Below are positions 23,741-35,400 of a DNA stretch of 64,000 bases, piece by piece. Source of the DNA: Elysia chlorotica. Lineage: Eukaryota; Mollusca; Gastropoda; Plakobranchidae. The stretch covers positions 324,165-388,164 of the forward strand of contig RQTK01000207.1 of the NCBI GenBank assembly GCA_003991915.1, given 5' to 3'. How positions within the stretch are numbered: position 1 is the first letter of the stretch; each line of letters starts with the position of its first letter. The notes beneath the pieces were generated by a model. That model had not been told where the DNA came from and did no database searches. It saw nothing but the letters and a program-made list of their open reading frames with translations. Made by a program: the position numbers and the translations under genes.

Positions 23741-25145
23741 CAGAGAGCCACACAGAGACTGAGAGAGACATGACCATTGCGACATGGACATAAAGACAGA
23801 TCAGACAGACAGGCAGAGCGAAAAAAAGAGAGCTAGAAATAGTTAGACAGACAAACGTGCAAACAGCCCGACAAAAAAAGACAACCATGACAAAGGAAAA
23901 TGACGATAATGTTAAGTCAACGCCCACCAGCATCCAACCAACATTCTAATCCAAAACGATCTGCATCTTACACCTGTACATCTTCCAGTTTAAATAAAAC
24001 ATGACTATGTAAATGAGGACATTCCTGAATTAACATTCAACCAAAGATTTTTCAAGTGCATCGTAGTTCAACACTCTAAAGTCATTAAATGTTGGGTTGT
24101 TGCTGTTGTTGTTTTTTTACATATAAAGATAATTTTTTCTGATTCTTGTGTTTTATTTCTTTCTTATTTTTTAAGACAATGCATTGCCTCCGATTCCGAA
24201 TACAAAACTATTCAAGTTATAAAAACTGTATGCATGGCATTGGTAAATACTTGTGTACTTAGTACTAATTGTAGCATGTGTACACATAATATAAGTAAAA
24301 TGAATCCTCACTTCAAATAGTTGCAGATTGTAATCAACTATTAGTATTTATAATTTATGAGCATTTACGTCAGAAAACTAAAATAATTTGTAAGTTCCTT
24401 GGGAAAACAAAAGTTCAATACATGGATATACCTTTCCAAAGCCAGGCCTTTGAGTTGACATGACAGCATTACGGTACATTTAACAAGTGTTTGTAATATT
24501 AAACAATTTGCATTTATATTATTATTAATTACAAGTATTTGTAATATTAAAGAATTTGCTCCCAGCAACATTGTGCATACAGATATAGGAATAAACAGTA
24601 TCACCTACAAATTTAATTCTTCAAGCTTTTATTGCTGTTAAATAATAACCCACAGTGAAAAAAAAAGGTATACATGTACCAAAATTATTGTGAGGGATAT
24701 AGAGCCCTGGTTCATATGCAAACTACTTGCTTCACTGAACATCGAATTTATCTCGTTCTCTATAGAGGGGGGGAGAGAATTCTCTCCCTCTCTCCGAGTT
24801 TAACGTCTCCTAGGTTCCCCTGGGAGATCATATACGGCAACAGTCGTATTTATCTCTTTGAAGTTGATTATTACATAAATTTATGATTAATCAATTTAAC
24901 TAAGAGTGAGCGCATGTCTATGTATTACATAAATGTTAGTTCATCAAACATGTGTTCAAAATCAAATTCAAAGGCTATTTATAAATATTACATGTTTTAA
25001 AAACCTTGAAAAATAACAATTCATAAAAAAAATACACATTCTTAAAAACAATAGCCACATTTATTTTAAGGAATTCCTACACAATAAAAGTTACGAAACC
25101 TAATCCCGTGTTACTTTAATACATCTCTAATTACAGGGTGCTGTT
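23736..25145. other. Intergenic AT-rich, no gene seen
   Basis: Contains only the palindrome-bearing dispersed repeat (24755-24845) and a short direct repeat, ATTTGTAATATTAAA, near 24490/24537. Confidence 0.6.
24755..24845 (+). repeat. Dispersed repeat with internal palindrome, copy 2
   Basis: TCTATAGAGG, GAGAGAATTCTCTCCCTCTC, GTTTAACGTCTCCTAGGTTC and ATATACGGCAACAG; partner of 14.2 kb in opposite orientation. No protein-coding content. Confidence 0.75.
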
Positions 25146-25400
25146 GTTGAGTTGTTGAGCTGGTTTAACGTCCAACATCAGCACTATATAGGCTATATTG
25201 TGGACAGGCCCCAAGACTGACGTCTGAGAATGTTATGTGCTGCCACACACGAGACAGGGCGGGGATACCATGACTTCTGTTTCAACGGGTCCAATTAAAC
25301 TGACGACCCAACCATTAGGAGCGCAATCGCCAGAGTTTGAATCCAGACCTTTTGCGTCGGAAGTCGATGTTCTACCCCAGTGCCACCGCGCCCCCCACTA
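25146..25400 (-). mobile_element. tRNA-derived SINE, full length
   Basis: Complete tail-core-head in reverse; the head ends CCACCGCGCCCCCC. Confidence 0.88.
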
Positions 25401-25447
25401 ATTTTGTTGCAACACAACTCAATCACATTCACAAGACACTTTTTAAA

Positions 25448-25545
25448 GGACCGACCCAACCAGTAGAGAGCGAAATCGTCAGGGCTCGAACCACTAACCT
25501 TTTGCGTCGGAAGCCGAAGTTCTACCCCAGGGCCACCGCGCCCTC
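25448..25545 (-). mobile_element. SINE head fragment
   Basis: Linker plus tRNA head only (CGACCCAACCAGTAGAGAGC ... CCACCGCGCCC), lying 50 bp beyond the previous copy. Confidence 0.75.
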
Positions 25546-26629
25546 CCGTGAGACACTGTGTCAAAAATCCAATCTCTGTTTTTACAAATATACCAGTAAT
25601 GTAACCAGATTGCTTTTAAATCATAAATTAAAAAGTCACAGTGTTCATTATTTTGTCAGGCTCAATGCTCATGAATGAAATTGCATTATTTTAAATAATT
25701 TTTAGTTTTATTTAGCTTACCAAGTCTGGTAATATTGAAAAAGGATCTATTGGATAGAGTTGCCTTAATTAACTTACAGTCTTACTTTAGTCTAGATAGA
25801 GATCTAAGGTGGTAAATACTTGTTACGTCACTGTAGCTTACAACTTGATTAAAAGCCTTCTAAGGCTTCTTATTCGTGTTTGTAATCTTATTTAGCTCCT
25901 TCTTCATTATATTTCACTATTTGTAATCTTATTTTTAAGCTCCTTCTACATTTCATTTGCAACTGGTCTAATGTCTCATTAGAATTTCTAGAATACATAC
26001 TAGATTTAGGTCTAGATTTTATTTAGTCTAGATCTAGATATATATACCACAAAAAAGGGGGGGGGGGGTCATTGATCTATTTAATCTTGATTGAGATAGA
26101 TGTTTTTAGTTATGTCTAAAAATCGAGATCTAGCAGCAGCATACATTTTTTGCCAGAGGGGCAAGAGACTTCGTTACAGTGAAAATCATTTATAACTTGA
26201 TTAGATCTAGATCTAGATCTAGTTGTTTTTTTAGATCCTAGGGGGAAAAAGTGGGAGGGGTGGCCAAGGGGGAGGGGGGGCCAGATTTATTTAGATCTTT
26301 AGAACTGGTTATGAGAAAATGAACGGTGAAACTGTGAAAGCCCCTTTTTTTTCTTATGATGATGATTGTTTTGCAGGAGTGTTGTTGGAAAGATCAGTAC
26401 ATGGGCCTAATACAGTCATTTTATAATCTCGTTCGAGAAAAACCGTGCGTGTAGTACCTTGATCTAGATCTAGGACTACTGTTCAGTTTTAGTCGGGACT
26501 GATAAAATCTGCCTGCTTGACTTTCTACAGTTGGTGTGGAGAGAGAAAATACATAGGGGGAATCTTTAACATTTATCTCAGAAAAAATAAATGTAGATTA
26601 AATTGAGGTCTAGGTTTCCATGCCTGACA
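25546..26629. other. Intergenic with AGATCT-type hexamer clusters
   Basis: Repeated CTAGATCTAGATCTAG at 25790-26050, 26200-26222 and 26460; a G-run at 26053-26067. No coding signal. Confidence 0.6.
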
Positions 26630-27230
26630 TGACTAGTCCTATGTCTACTGCTCGCCGAACCATCCGACTTGCCCTACATTGACAGGAAGTCATGGCAGCC
26701 ATTTTCGTCAAGCCCGACTACGAAACATTCCCCCACCATGCCTGAGTGCCGTCTGAAAGTTTGGCAGCTTTCAAACTTCTGAACAGTACAAACTTATTTG
26801 TCATAAAGTGAACGACACTAAGTAAAATACGATGAAAGTAGTAAGTACTCACCTCTTTTAGAGCAGTTATGGCATGATTCATAAATAAGTTTGATCCAAA
26901 ATCACATTCTCCAGATGAAGAAGACGTGCACACACAACATTTCGAGAGTGGAGATATGCAGAGGTCAAGGCCGCAACTTGTAGGCTTCAGAGATCTTTTT
27001 CCCCCTTTTCTCACCCCATGGACCTGGCGCCGTCCTCTCGTCACCCGCCTCGCCAGTTCGGTGACGTCACAACATCCGCCGCATTCCCGCTAAAACAGGG
27101 CACTGCAGCTTTCATTGATAAACTTCAGACGGCCTGGGTCTGGGCTGTCCCACTGGGACTCGCTTCCGTGACGCCTCGGTTCTTCCTCCCTCGACAATCT
27201 AACTGCGCAAAAACAATGTGAAAGTTGGGA
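26630..27230. promoter_or_regulatory. CpG-richer promoter-like patch with CRE and YY1-like sites
   Basis: GC content rises sharply against the AT-rich surroundings. TGACGTCA (full CRE palindrome) is at 27062-27069. GCAGCCATTTTCG at about 26696-26708 reads AAAATGGCTGC on the minus strand (YY1-like), with an ETS-like CAGGAAGT just before it. Suggests a housekeeping promoter, possibly bidirectional. Confidence 0.45.
26853..27044 (-). other. Possible first exon of an unidentified minus-strand gene
   Basis: An open frame from ATG 27044 (MTRGRRQVHGVRKGGKRSLK ... FMNHAITALKE) ends exactly at a perfect donor, AAAGAG/GTGAGTACT, at 26853. It lies directly downstream (minus strand) of a CpG-richer block with a CRE. 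I do not recognise the protein and found no partner exons, so this may equally be a 5' UTR exon or chance. Confidence 0.35.
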
Positions 27231-27840
27231 ACAGGAGAGTTTTAGAATAGGAGGAAAGAGTTGTAGGCTACATTATTTTATTCGCGCTATCAAGCCGACT
27301 CGCCAATTTAAACTTTTGTCATACTTCTTATTACCTGACTTTATAAGATTATTATACATAAGGCTTATCGATACTAGTTCTATTGCTCTCACAATTTGAT
27401 ACACCAAAAATATTGAATTAGTCTCTATATCTCTATAACTACAGTGATCTTATTAGTAGTATTGAAGTGAACCATTTTTTTTTCGTCTGGAAAATTATTG
27501 TTTTGTTTGTCAAAGTTCGTTTTCCTCTTGGTTTTCATCCTTTCTGTTTCGTTGGTTTGTTGTTTGTTGTTGTTTTTTGGTGAGTTTTTTTTTCAATGCA
27601 TTTGTTTAGTTTGGCTGAGGTTTTGTTTGTACATTTGTTCATTTTTAACACTGCTTTGTTCTGTGTTGCTTGTGTCGGTTCTGAAAAATACCACAATATT
27701 ATTTGTTACTAGAGTCTAGCTGCGCAACTAGTAAAAGAATGAAATAAATAGCAATGATGACATTTTTTCAAACTTAACAGCCTTATATAACTATCACTAC
27801 CTTTGCGCACGCCCTATAAGACTTTGATTTAAAAAAAAGT

Positions 27841-27842
<2 letters not shown>

Positions 27843-27891
<49 letters not shown>
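27843..27891. repeat. (CT)n microsatellite
   Basis: Pure CT run. Confidence 0.97.
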
Positions 27892-27894
<3 letters not shown>

Positions 27895-27935
27895 CAAATC
27901 TGTATCATGTTTGTCTGACTCTCCAAGTTGTTTTT

Positions 27936-28053
27936 GTTGAGTTGGTTTAACGTTCAACATCAGTACTATATAGGCTACATTGTGGACGGGCCCCAAGACT
28001 GGCGTCTGACAATTGTATGTGCTGCCACACACGAGACAGGGCGGGGATACCAA
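27936..28053 (-). mobile_element. SINE 3' part, reverse
   Basis: Tail and core, cut at GGGATACCA and joined directly to a forward SINE tail. Confidence 0.8.
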
Positions 28054-28098
28054 TATAGTGCTGCTGTTGGACGTTAAACCAACCCAACCCAACCCAAC
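28054..28098 (+). mobile_element. SINE tail fragment, forward
   Basis: ATATAGTGCTGCTGTTGGAC plus GTTAAACC and (AACCC)n, fused to the preceding inverted copy. Confidence 0.75.
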
Positions 28099-28351
28099 CC
28101 CATCCGACTTCCCGACGCGATAAGCTATCTTCCCTCTCCCTCCCTCTTCCCCCGTCTCAATTTTTAACAGTTAGTAACACACACAACTAAATTGTAGCAC
28201 ATCAATATACTAAAAGTTCCAATGAGTTTACAAAAAATTTGGGTATAGTACTGTTTATTAAAGATTATTGTTAAACATTGCTTTAAAACACAATACAACA
28301 TGTCGTTACCAAGACTTATTTCAATTCAATTGTATCTATTGTAAAATAGGC

Positions 28352-28612
28352 GCGGGGGGCGGTGGTCCATGGGTAGAACATCGGCTTTCGGCGTAAAAGG
28401 TCCCGAGTTCAAATCCTGGCTGTTGCGTTCCCTACTGGTTGGGTCGGTGTCAGTATGTATAATGTGACCGGCTGAGACAGGAGTCATGGTATCCCCGCCC
28501 TGTCTCGTGTGTGGCAGCACATAAAAATTGTCAGACGTCCGTCTTGGGGCCCGTCCACAATATAGCCTATATAGTGCTGCTGTTGGACGTTAAACCAACC
28601 CAACCAACCAAC
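28352..28612 (+). mobile_element. tRNA-derived SINE, full length
   Basis: GGCGGTGGTCCATGGGTAGA head, complete core, 3' end and (CCAAC)n tail; one of the least diverged copies. Confidence 0.9.
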
Positions 28613-28869
28613 CAACTATTGTAAAAAAACATTAAAATAGCTATAATTTTAGATAAAAGTTTGTAATTAAAATGAACGTCTCATTTCCTAAAGCAATGCA
28701 AATGCAGATCTAAAATGTCTTTTCCCCCCCCCAGGACACGTCCAAGGCAATTAAAAAGTCCCCATACCAGAATTCTTCCACCACCTCACAGTCACAAATG
28801 AAATAAGCGAGTCACCTAAGGATTTCAATAAAGTTATAAAATGTCACATGACTTAAAGTACATTTTGGG

Positions 28870-29042
28870 TTGTTGTTGTTGAGTTGGTTAAACGTCCAAC
28901 ATCAGCACGTTATAGGCTATATAGTGAACGGGCCCCAAGACGGACGTCTGACAATTTTATGTGCTGCCACAGACGAGACAGGGCGGGGATACCATGACTC
29001 CTGTCTCAGTCGGTCACATTATACTGACCCGACCCAACCAGA
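28870..29042 (-). mobile_element. SINE lacking the tRNA head
   Basis: Flanked by GACTTAAAGTACAT at both ends (28851 and 29041), a probable target-site duplication that shows the copy inserted already 5' truncated. Confidence 0.88.
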
Positions 29043-31499
29043 CTTAAAGTACATATGATGTCACAACATATACATTTTATTGAACCAATACTTCATACCC
29101 TACGCTCCAACATTTGAACCATAAAAAATGTAGAAATATAATACTATGACAATGAGTGATAGTGATATGAGAGAATGAACATGAGACTTAACATGTTCAA
29201 GGTTTAATTTTACACATTTGAAGAAGAAGAAAAAAACAAAAAAGGGCCACACACACAAACAAAAAAAGGTAAAAGCTTGAAGCAAAAACTGAAATTTTCA
29301 TAATTTCAAAGCAGTCAAGGAGGTTCCCAAGAAAGCAATATTTAAAAATACGGAAACAGTAAAATTCGAATTATATAATACATGTACATGCAAAAAGGGA
29401 AGCCACCGCGTAAAAGCAGTAAACAGCACAAGGAAATAATTTACTTCCCTTAAAACTATATTAAAATTTCAATTTTATTTTTACTTTTTCAACCCCAGTG
29501 CATACTTGATCATCTGATTTTACAAATACACATTTTATGTCAAATAAAGGGAGGGTAGAATTAGGAGACACGTGTATTAGAGTTGTTTGGCTGTAGTTGT
29601 AGATCTGTGTATTATTAATTCATTTATTGAATTTTCTTCTATTTTAGTAAAGCCATCCACCAGTCCAACACTGTGGGTTTATAATACATGTACTTATTGT
29701 CTTTATCAGTTTGAAAACATTTCAAAATAAGATCAGACAAGTGTCCACTGAATAAATCTCCGAATAGTTAAAAAAAAGAAAGTAGTTTTATTGAGGACTC
29801 TAATGGAAACGTTTTATCAGATGTGGAACTAACTGTGGTTCAACTTAATTTACTTTAGGTTGACACTCTCTATTTCCTGTGAAATATGGGTTCGTTATTG
29901 CTCAAGTTACCTTGCCTATTTTTCGATACACTGGCGGAACTGTTAATTACATTTATAATAACATCCTTGGGCATCAGTATTTGTAGTCCTAGTGCAACTT
30001 CACAAATCTTCTGAAAACACTTTTTTTTGTAATCCACAACAAAAATTGTGCTCAATGAATTGCGTTTCCTTTATAAAGCCCTTTAAATTTTAATCACTGA
30101 GAGTCACAGTGTCTGTTTAGTCGTTTTCTTGGCTGTGGCGCTTTCTCATCGTTCCTCCCGTTGAACATTGATTCTATACCATATCACAAAATGGCTGTAG
30201 GGTAACCGTTTCCCCTGATCCCAAAAATTTGTACCCATAAGCTTTGCCATGTTTAGTTGATGGTGGAACAGGGACTTTACTCCTCAAGAAGTCTTAGAGA
30301 GAAACTAAATCTAGTGGAGCATAAGAGTAAACAAACTCAACCTGAGTTTAGATTAAATCTTAGTTTTGCAACAAGAGAAAGTAAAGACTGGCTCGAGCTC
30401 AAAATAAAAAAAGTTCGACCCAATGATAAAAAATTAAAGAACAAATAACAACATGATTTTTTTTACTACATGAAATTTTATTTCAATATGCACCATAATA
30501 CCCTTTTTTTCTTTGAAAAAAATATGAGTGGATCTTGTTTTTTTAAAAGGTAAATTACACCAAATTCAACTTTAAAAAATAGCTTTCAGGTACTTGTTTT
30601 ACTCAATCAAGTATTTGTTATTTGACAATATCAATGTTTGAAAAAGATGTAAAAATACTTTTTAAAAACATTTTTTAAGAGAAAAAAATCCAAAACAAAC
30701 TAACCACAACTAAAGACGCTTAAAATATTTCCACACCCTGATAAAGTGAGTTATAAAAAAATAATAGAAGACTACAGATTATCGGGTAATGTTCAGCATA
30801 GCGAATCACAGTCAACTAAAATTCTAGAGACATATTTGGACATAATTATAGACATAAGTTTTATCTATGATGGGAAATAAAAGCTCATGCAAATTTAGGA
30901 GATAAAACGAATAACTATTTTAACTAGAGCCACATCCATGAAGAGTCGTAAACTGAGTATGAAAAACTGATGTAGTTAGTATTTTATTTTTCACTTAGAA
31001 GTCATTTTTCATGTCACATTTTGGACATATGGTTACATGTTTAAAAAAAAGAAAAAGTTTCAGGGGAAAAAGTCATTTTGAAATTTTATGGAAATGACTA
31101 AAATTCTATAAATAAGGAAATAAAAGTCATGGTTATTAACAATTTCTTTTTAATACGATGAATGGCTGTGTAGATTATTTCATTTGACCTATATTTCATA
31201 CTGCAGATAAAAAAATTTTTAAGAATAAAAAGGTCATAAAATTCCATTGATACGCAATTTGATTACATTAAATTAAAATTAAAGTTATTAACTATATGAA
31301 TTTTGCTAAAATATCAGTCCATCCCTTAATCACGTCTTAAAGCAGGTGTAAAACCTTTGTTTAAATTGAGTACTAGGAATTTCTATGAACAGGTAACTTT
31401 ACTATTCTAAGATAAAGCTAGGCCAGGTTTTAGGACATATGTATATTGCTCTACATAAGTTTAAAAAAAACATCCTCTTGGTCTGTTGTCCTGAGACTG
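29043..31499. other. PELP1 3' flank / probable 3' UTR and intergenic
   Basis: Very AT-rich, no SINE. Candidate minus-strand poly(A) signals AATAAA at 30988-30983 and about 30483-30478. A plus-strand open frame at 30257-30448 has no recognisable domain. Confidence 0.5.
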
Positions 31500-31559
31500 T
31501 CAGTGTTTATCTGGGCCTGTGTCAACAAAATCTGATAGCATGTCATCAATGTCAGCACT
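31500..31559 (-). CDS. PELP1: PELP1 last coding exon
   Basis: Acceptor ATTTCAG. Encodes SADIDDMLSDFVDTGPDKH then TGA at 31502-31500; matches the extreme C-terminus of vertebrate PELP1 (AAMLADFIDCPPD). Confidence 0.9.
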   Translation of the reverse strand, partial: SADIDDMLSDFVDTGPDKH

Positions 31560-32436
31560 CTGAAATAAGAAAAAATGTGACATTCAGTTACTTGCAATGG
31601 GTTAGTGTACAGGGTCTCCAATTTTTTTTAATGAAAACCTTTTAATCATGAAGCCCAATTTTCACCAGGGCAAGGCTAAATGTTTTCCATCTTATCTAAT
31701 AATTATATTTGATCATAAAAAGTAAAAATTAATCTTGTTATAGCAGGTGCATAAAATTGGCATGTCATTTCTTGATAAAACTTGCAACTTACCTCAGTTT
31801 TTGGTTCACTAGTTTTAGGTTTCTTCTTGCGACCCTCTTCACCATCTCTTTCACCCAGTGGTCGTTTGTTCTATTACAAGGAAAAAACATTCATGAAAAG
31901 TTATTGATTTATCTGAGGAGAAAAAAAAGACAATTGTTCCATAAACGAAAAATACATTTCTCTTGGACTAACAGAAAACCCAGCCATCAAGTTTTAAGGT
32001 CTAAAACACAAGAGTTTTCTACCGCTAAAGATAAAACAGACTAAAAATATGCTTGCTAACCTTTGCCTGCTTTGCGGTATCTGACGTTAAAGATGAATCA
32101 CTTTGCTTTTGCGATAAGTTCTTTGATGGCGATGACACATGAGAACTGGCACTCGAGTTTCCCTCGTCTCCCTTGCTTCCAGACAGTACAGCATCTCTAC
32201 TCTTGCTCTCTGGAGACATATCTCGTCTTTCTGAGCACACGTCTTTATCATCATCTTTAGAACTTTCCTCGTTTTCTTCATCTGAGGAGTCTGCACTGTT
32301 CCCATTGATTGGATTCACAGTGTCAAAGTCGTTGTTATTGTCTGCAGATTTTTCTCTAGCACCATGTTCAACCTGCTAAGAAATGAAGAAATGTAGTTGC
32401 TGTTATTACTCATATAATTATTGTTATTACACTTGC

Positions 32437-32467
<31 letters not shown>

Positions 32468-35400
32468 GATTATAATCACATGATTGTTGTTCCTTAGATA
32501 TTATGCTGACAATATGCATTGACATTTTGTTTTGTTGTCATACGTGAAAACAATTATTTAAACAAACTTTACTTGCTAAGGTAGAGTCAGATAAAACATC
32601 AAACAGAAGGATGTTTTCTTGGCTTTACAGTTCAAATAGAGTCTCGTCAAGAAAGATAAAGACACTAACGTTGATTGCTGTTGGAGTCTTGGTGTGAGAC
32701 GCAGCCTCACGCAGCTGACGTAACTCTCGACGCTGAGCCTCCACTTCCATCTGAGAGTCGACCAACTGCTGCCACAAACTTTTGTTCTCTCCCTTGATTT
32801 TCTCAGCCTCTAGCTCAACCTCTGTTATGTCCTTTGTGTTCATCTTAAAAAGAAAAAAAAATTGAAAGAACAAGTTTAGAATGTGTTTGCCAGTAAAAAG
32901 AAATACAAAAAACAATCAAGACAACCTGCGACAAAATACATACATGGAGGGTTAAAAATATCTTCCATTATGTCTTAAAAACCTTGTTAGCTTAGAGTTT
33001 CATTTTTTTTATGTTCCAATAAGATTCCAATGGTTAAACAGATAAGTGTAAAAAGGACAGATGTCATGTGAGTTTAAATTAAAACAACAAGTTATAAAAA
33101 GCTTTAACTATTAAAAAATTGATCTCTATAAAATAGTCCACTTTTTCCATTTTAAAAGAATAATAAAATTGAATGTATTAATGTGAGAACCAATGAAAAG
33201 AAAAGAGCAAATGTATAAAAATGTTTGATGTCTCAGAAACATCCTCTAAATGAGGTGGCCTGAAGTTGTCTCACACAAAGAACTGTGGATTGGTTTAACG
33301 TCCAACAGAAGCACTATATAGGCTATATTGTGGACGGGCCCCAAGACGGACGTCTGACAATTTTATGTGCTGCCACACACGAGACAGGGCGGGGATACCA
33401 TGACTCCTGTCTCAGCCGTGGGACAGAGCAAAGTAAACCTCTACTGAAACAGTGACAAAAAAACCCCAACATAAATAGGAATGGATAGACCACACACTTC
33501 AAAAGCCTGTATCCAACATCACAAGGCAAGCCCTGGAGTGGATGCACAAGGAAAAAAAAAGGTTGGCGGAGATTAGAGCCGCCGGTATCATATGGGCCGA
33601 GCTGAAGAGGACCAGCCAGAACAGAGTCAGGAGCAGGGGAGTTGGTGCGGCCCTATGTCTCACAGGGAATTAAGAGGGCTAAACTAAGTGAAACGAAAAC
33701 AAAAATGTCCAAAAGTGTTTAAACAATGGATGATCACCTGTTCGTCAGGCAAAATTCGTCTCACAATAGGTCTGTTCAGATTTCCAGTATTTCGCAACAA
33801 TACAAGAAAGTCAAGGCAGTTCTTCCGAATCTGAATCAAACAAACACATGAAAAAAAAGGAATTAAAAAATGCATGCTCATAAGAAAAAAATAATGAAAT
33901 AAAACGAAATACGATTACCCGAAAATAGTTTGACATTTCATAAGGTTAAAGATTAAAACTACAGATAAAAGAATTACCGCTTAGAATTACTTTAGCGTAG
34001 AATCTCATAGTCAAACATGAGAACTTCCTAATTTCCAAAGCATTTGCCTAAAAACAGATGACTGTTCACAAATATAGAAACGTCGATTTGAACTTTCATT
34101 GCACTATAAGAAAAAAATTTGCAATAACAATAATCATCGAGCACGTAAGGTTTCAAGATGATTTCAATCTTGTAACATGCTGATAAAACTTAATTGTAGA
34201 TTATCAAACTCACTTACCTCTAGAGATGTGTCTGAATGAGACGCTGCGTTGAGTAAACTCATGGCCAGGTTTGTGGCTTGATAATGGTTGATGGTGTCTT
34301 TCCTGTCGCAGTCGTATCCTAGTCTAACAGTGGCACTTGAAAACACAGCAGAGTACAGCCCCTTGCGACAATCCATTGAATTATATGGGGAGGTTGCCGC
34401 GGGGCCTTCTCTCTGAAGATTCTTGCAAGTACTGAGCAAGCTCCGTATCAAAGTCTACAAGATGAAAGAATAAGTTTGTTAACAGCATGTCATCACTGTG
34501 TTACGATTTTGGCATAAGTCAATTTTATATTTAAGTCTCATCTTCTTCAGATCGCCTCTCATATATACCCATTCAAAGTCATTTTGTATATATATATTGA
34601 ATTTTTAAGGTGATTTTTCAATATTTTTTTCCTTCACAAAAAAAAAAACAACCCAAACATTCCTGGTATAATACAAATGTTTGAAAGTATTTAAAAATGC
34701 GATGAAAAAAAGGCTTTAATTCAAACTTTTTATTTGTTGCCAAAGCTGTATATTTATACTTAAGTTACTCATAACTTCAATATGGGTGAAAGAATTACAA
34801 TGAATTTAAGTGACACATTTGATATACATATACAAAACAATTTCATGAAGTTTTTATCAAGCTCAATTGGCGCAAACGTTCAATATTTAAAGTTGAGTTA
34901 AAGCATTTTAATGTTATTTATTCTACTTTTTATACCTAAGCTAGAGATGCATATCTTCATAAATATTAAACTTAAACACAGGTTGTTTTTTTTAAAACAG
35001 GAGTTTTTGGCTCCCCCCCCCCCCTACTTGCACCCCCACCCCACCTTTTAAAAAAGCGTGTTTTTGCCCCCCCCCCCCCCCCCACCCCCTGAAGATAGCG
35101 CACTAGTAATACTTACTAATCTAGAGCAATCATTATGAGGGCACTCAATTCACTAACAGACCACAGCACCGCAGGTAATGGAGAGCTCAAGTGTCCCCTT
35201 TGTGATCCCCAATTGTGATAAGATCATCACGGCCGCAAGCACCTCGGCCTAGCTCAAATAAAACACTGCTTTTAGAGCGCTGTGGCTAAGATATTTGGTT
35301 TTTAACATTTACCTCTTCAAAAGTTTATGAAATGACTTAGATTTCCATTCCACAATATGAACAAAAAAAAAAATCTGAACAGATAAAGATACAACTTGCC

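Noticed and set aside
30257-30448. 63-codon plus-strand ORF
   Set aside because: No domain, no splice or promoter signal, AT-rich surroundings.
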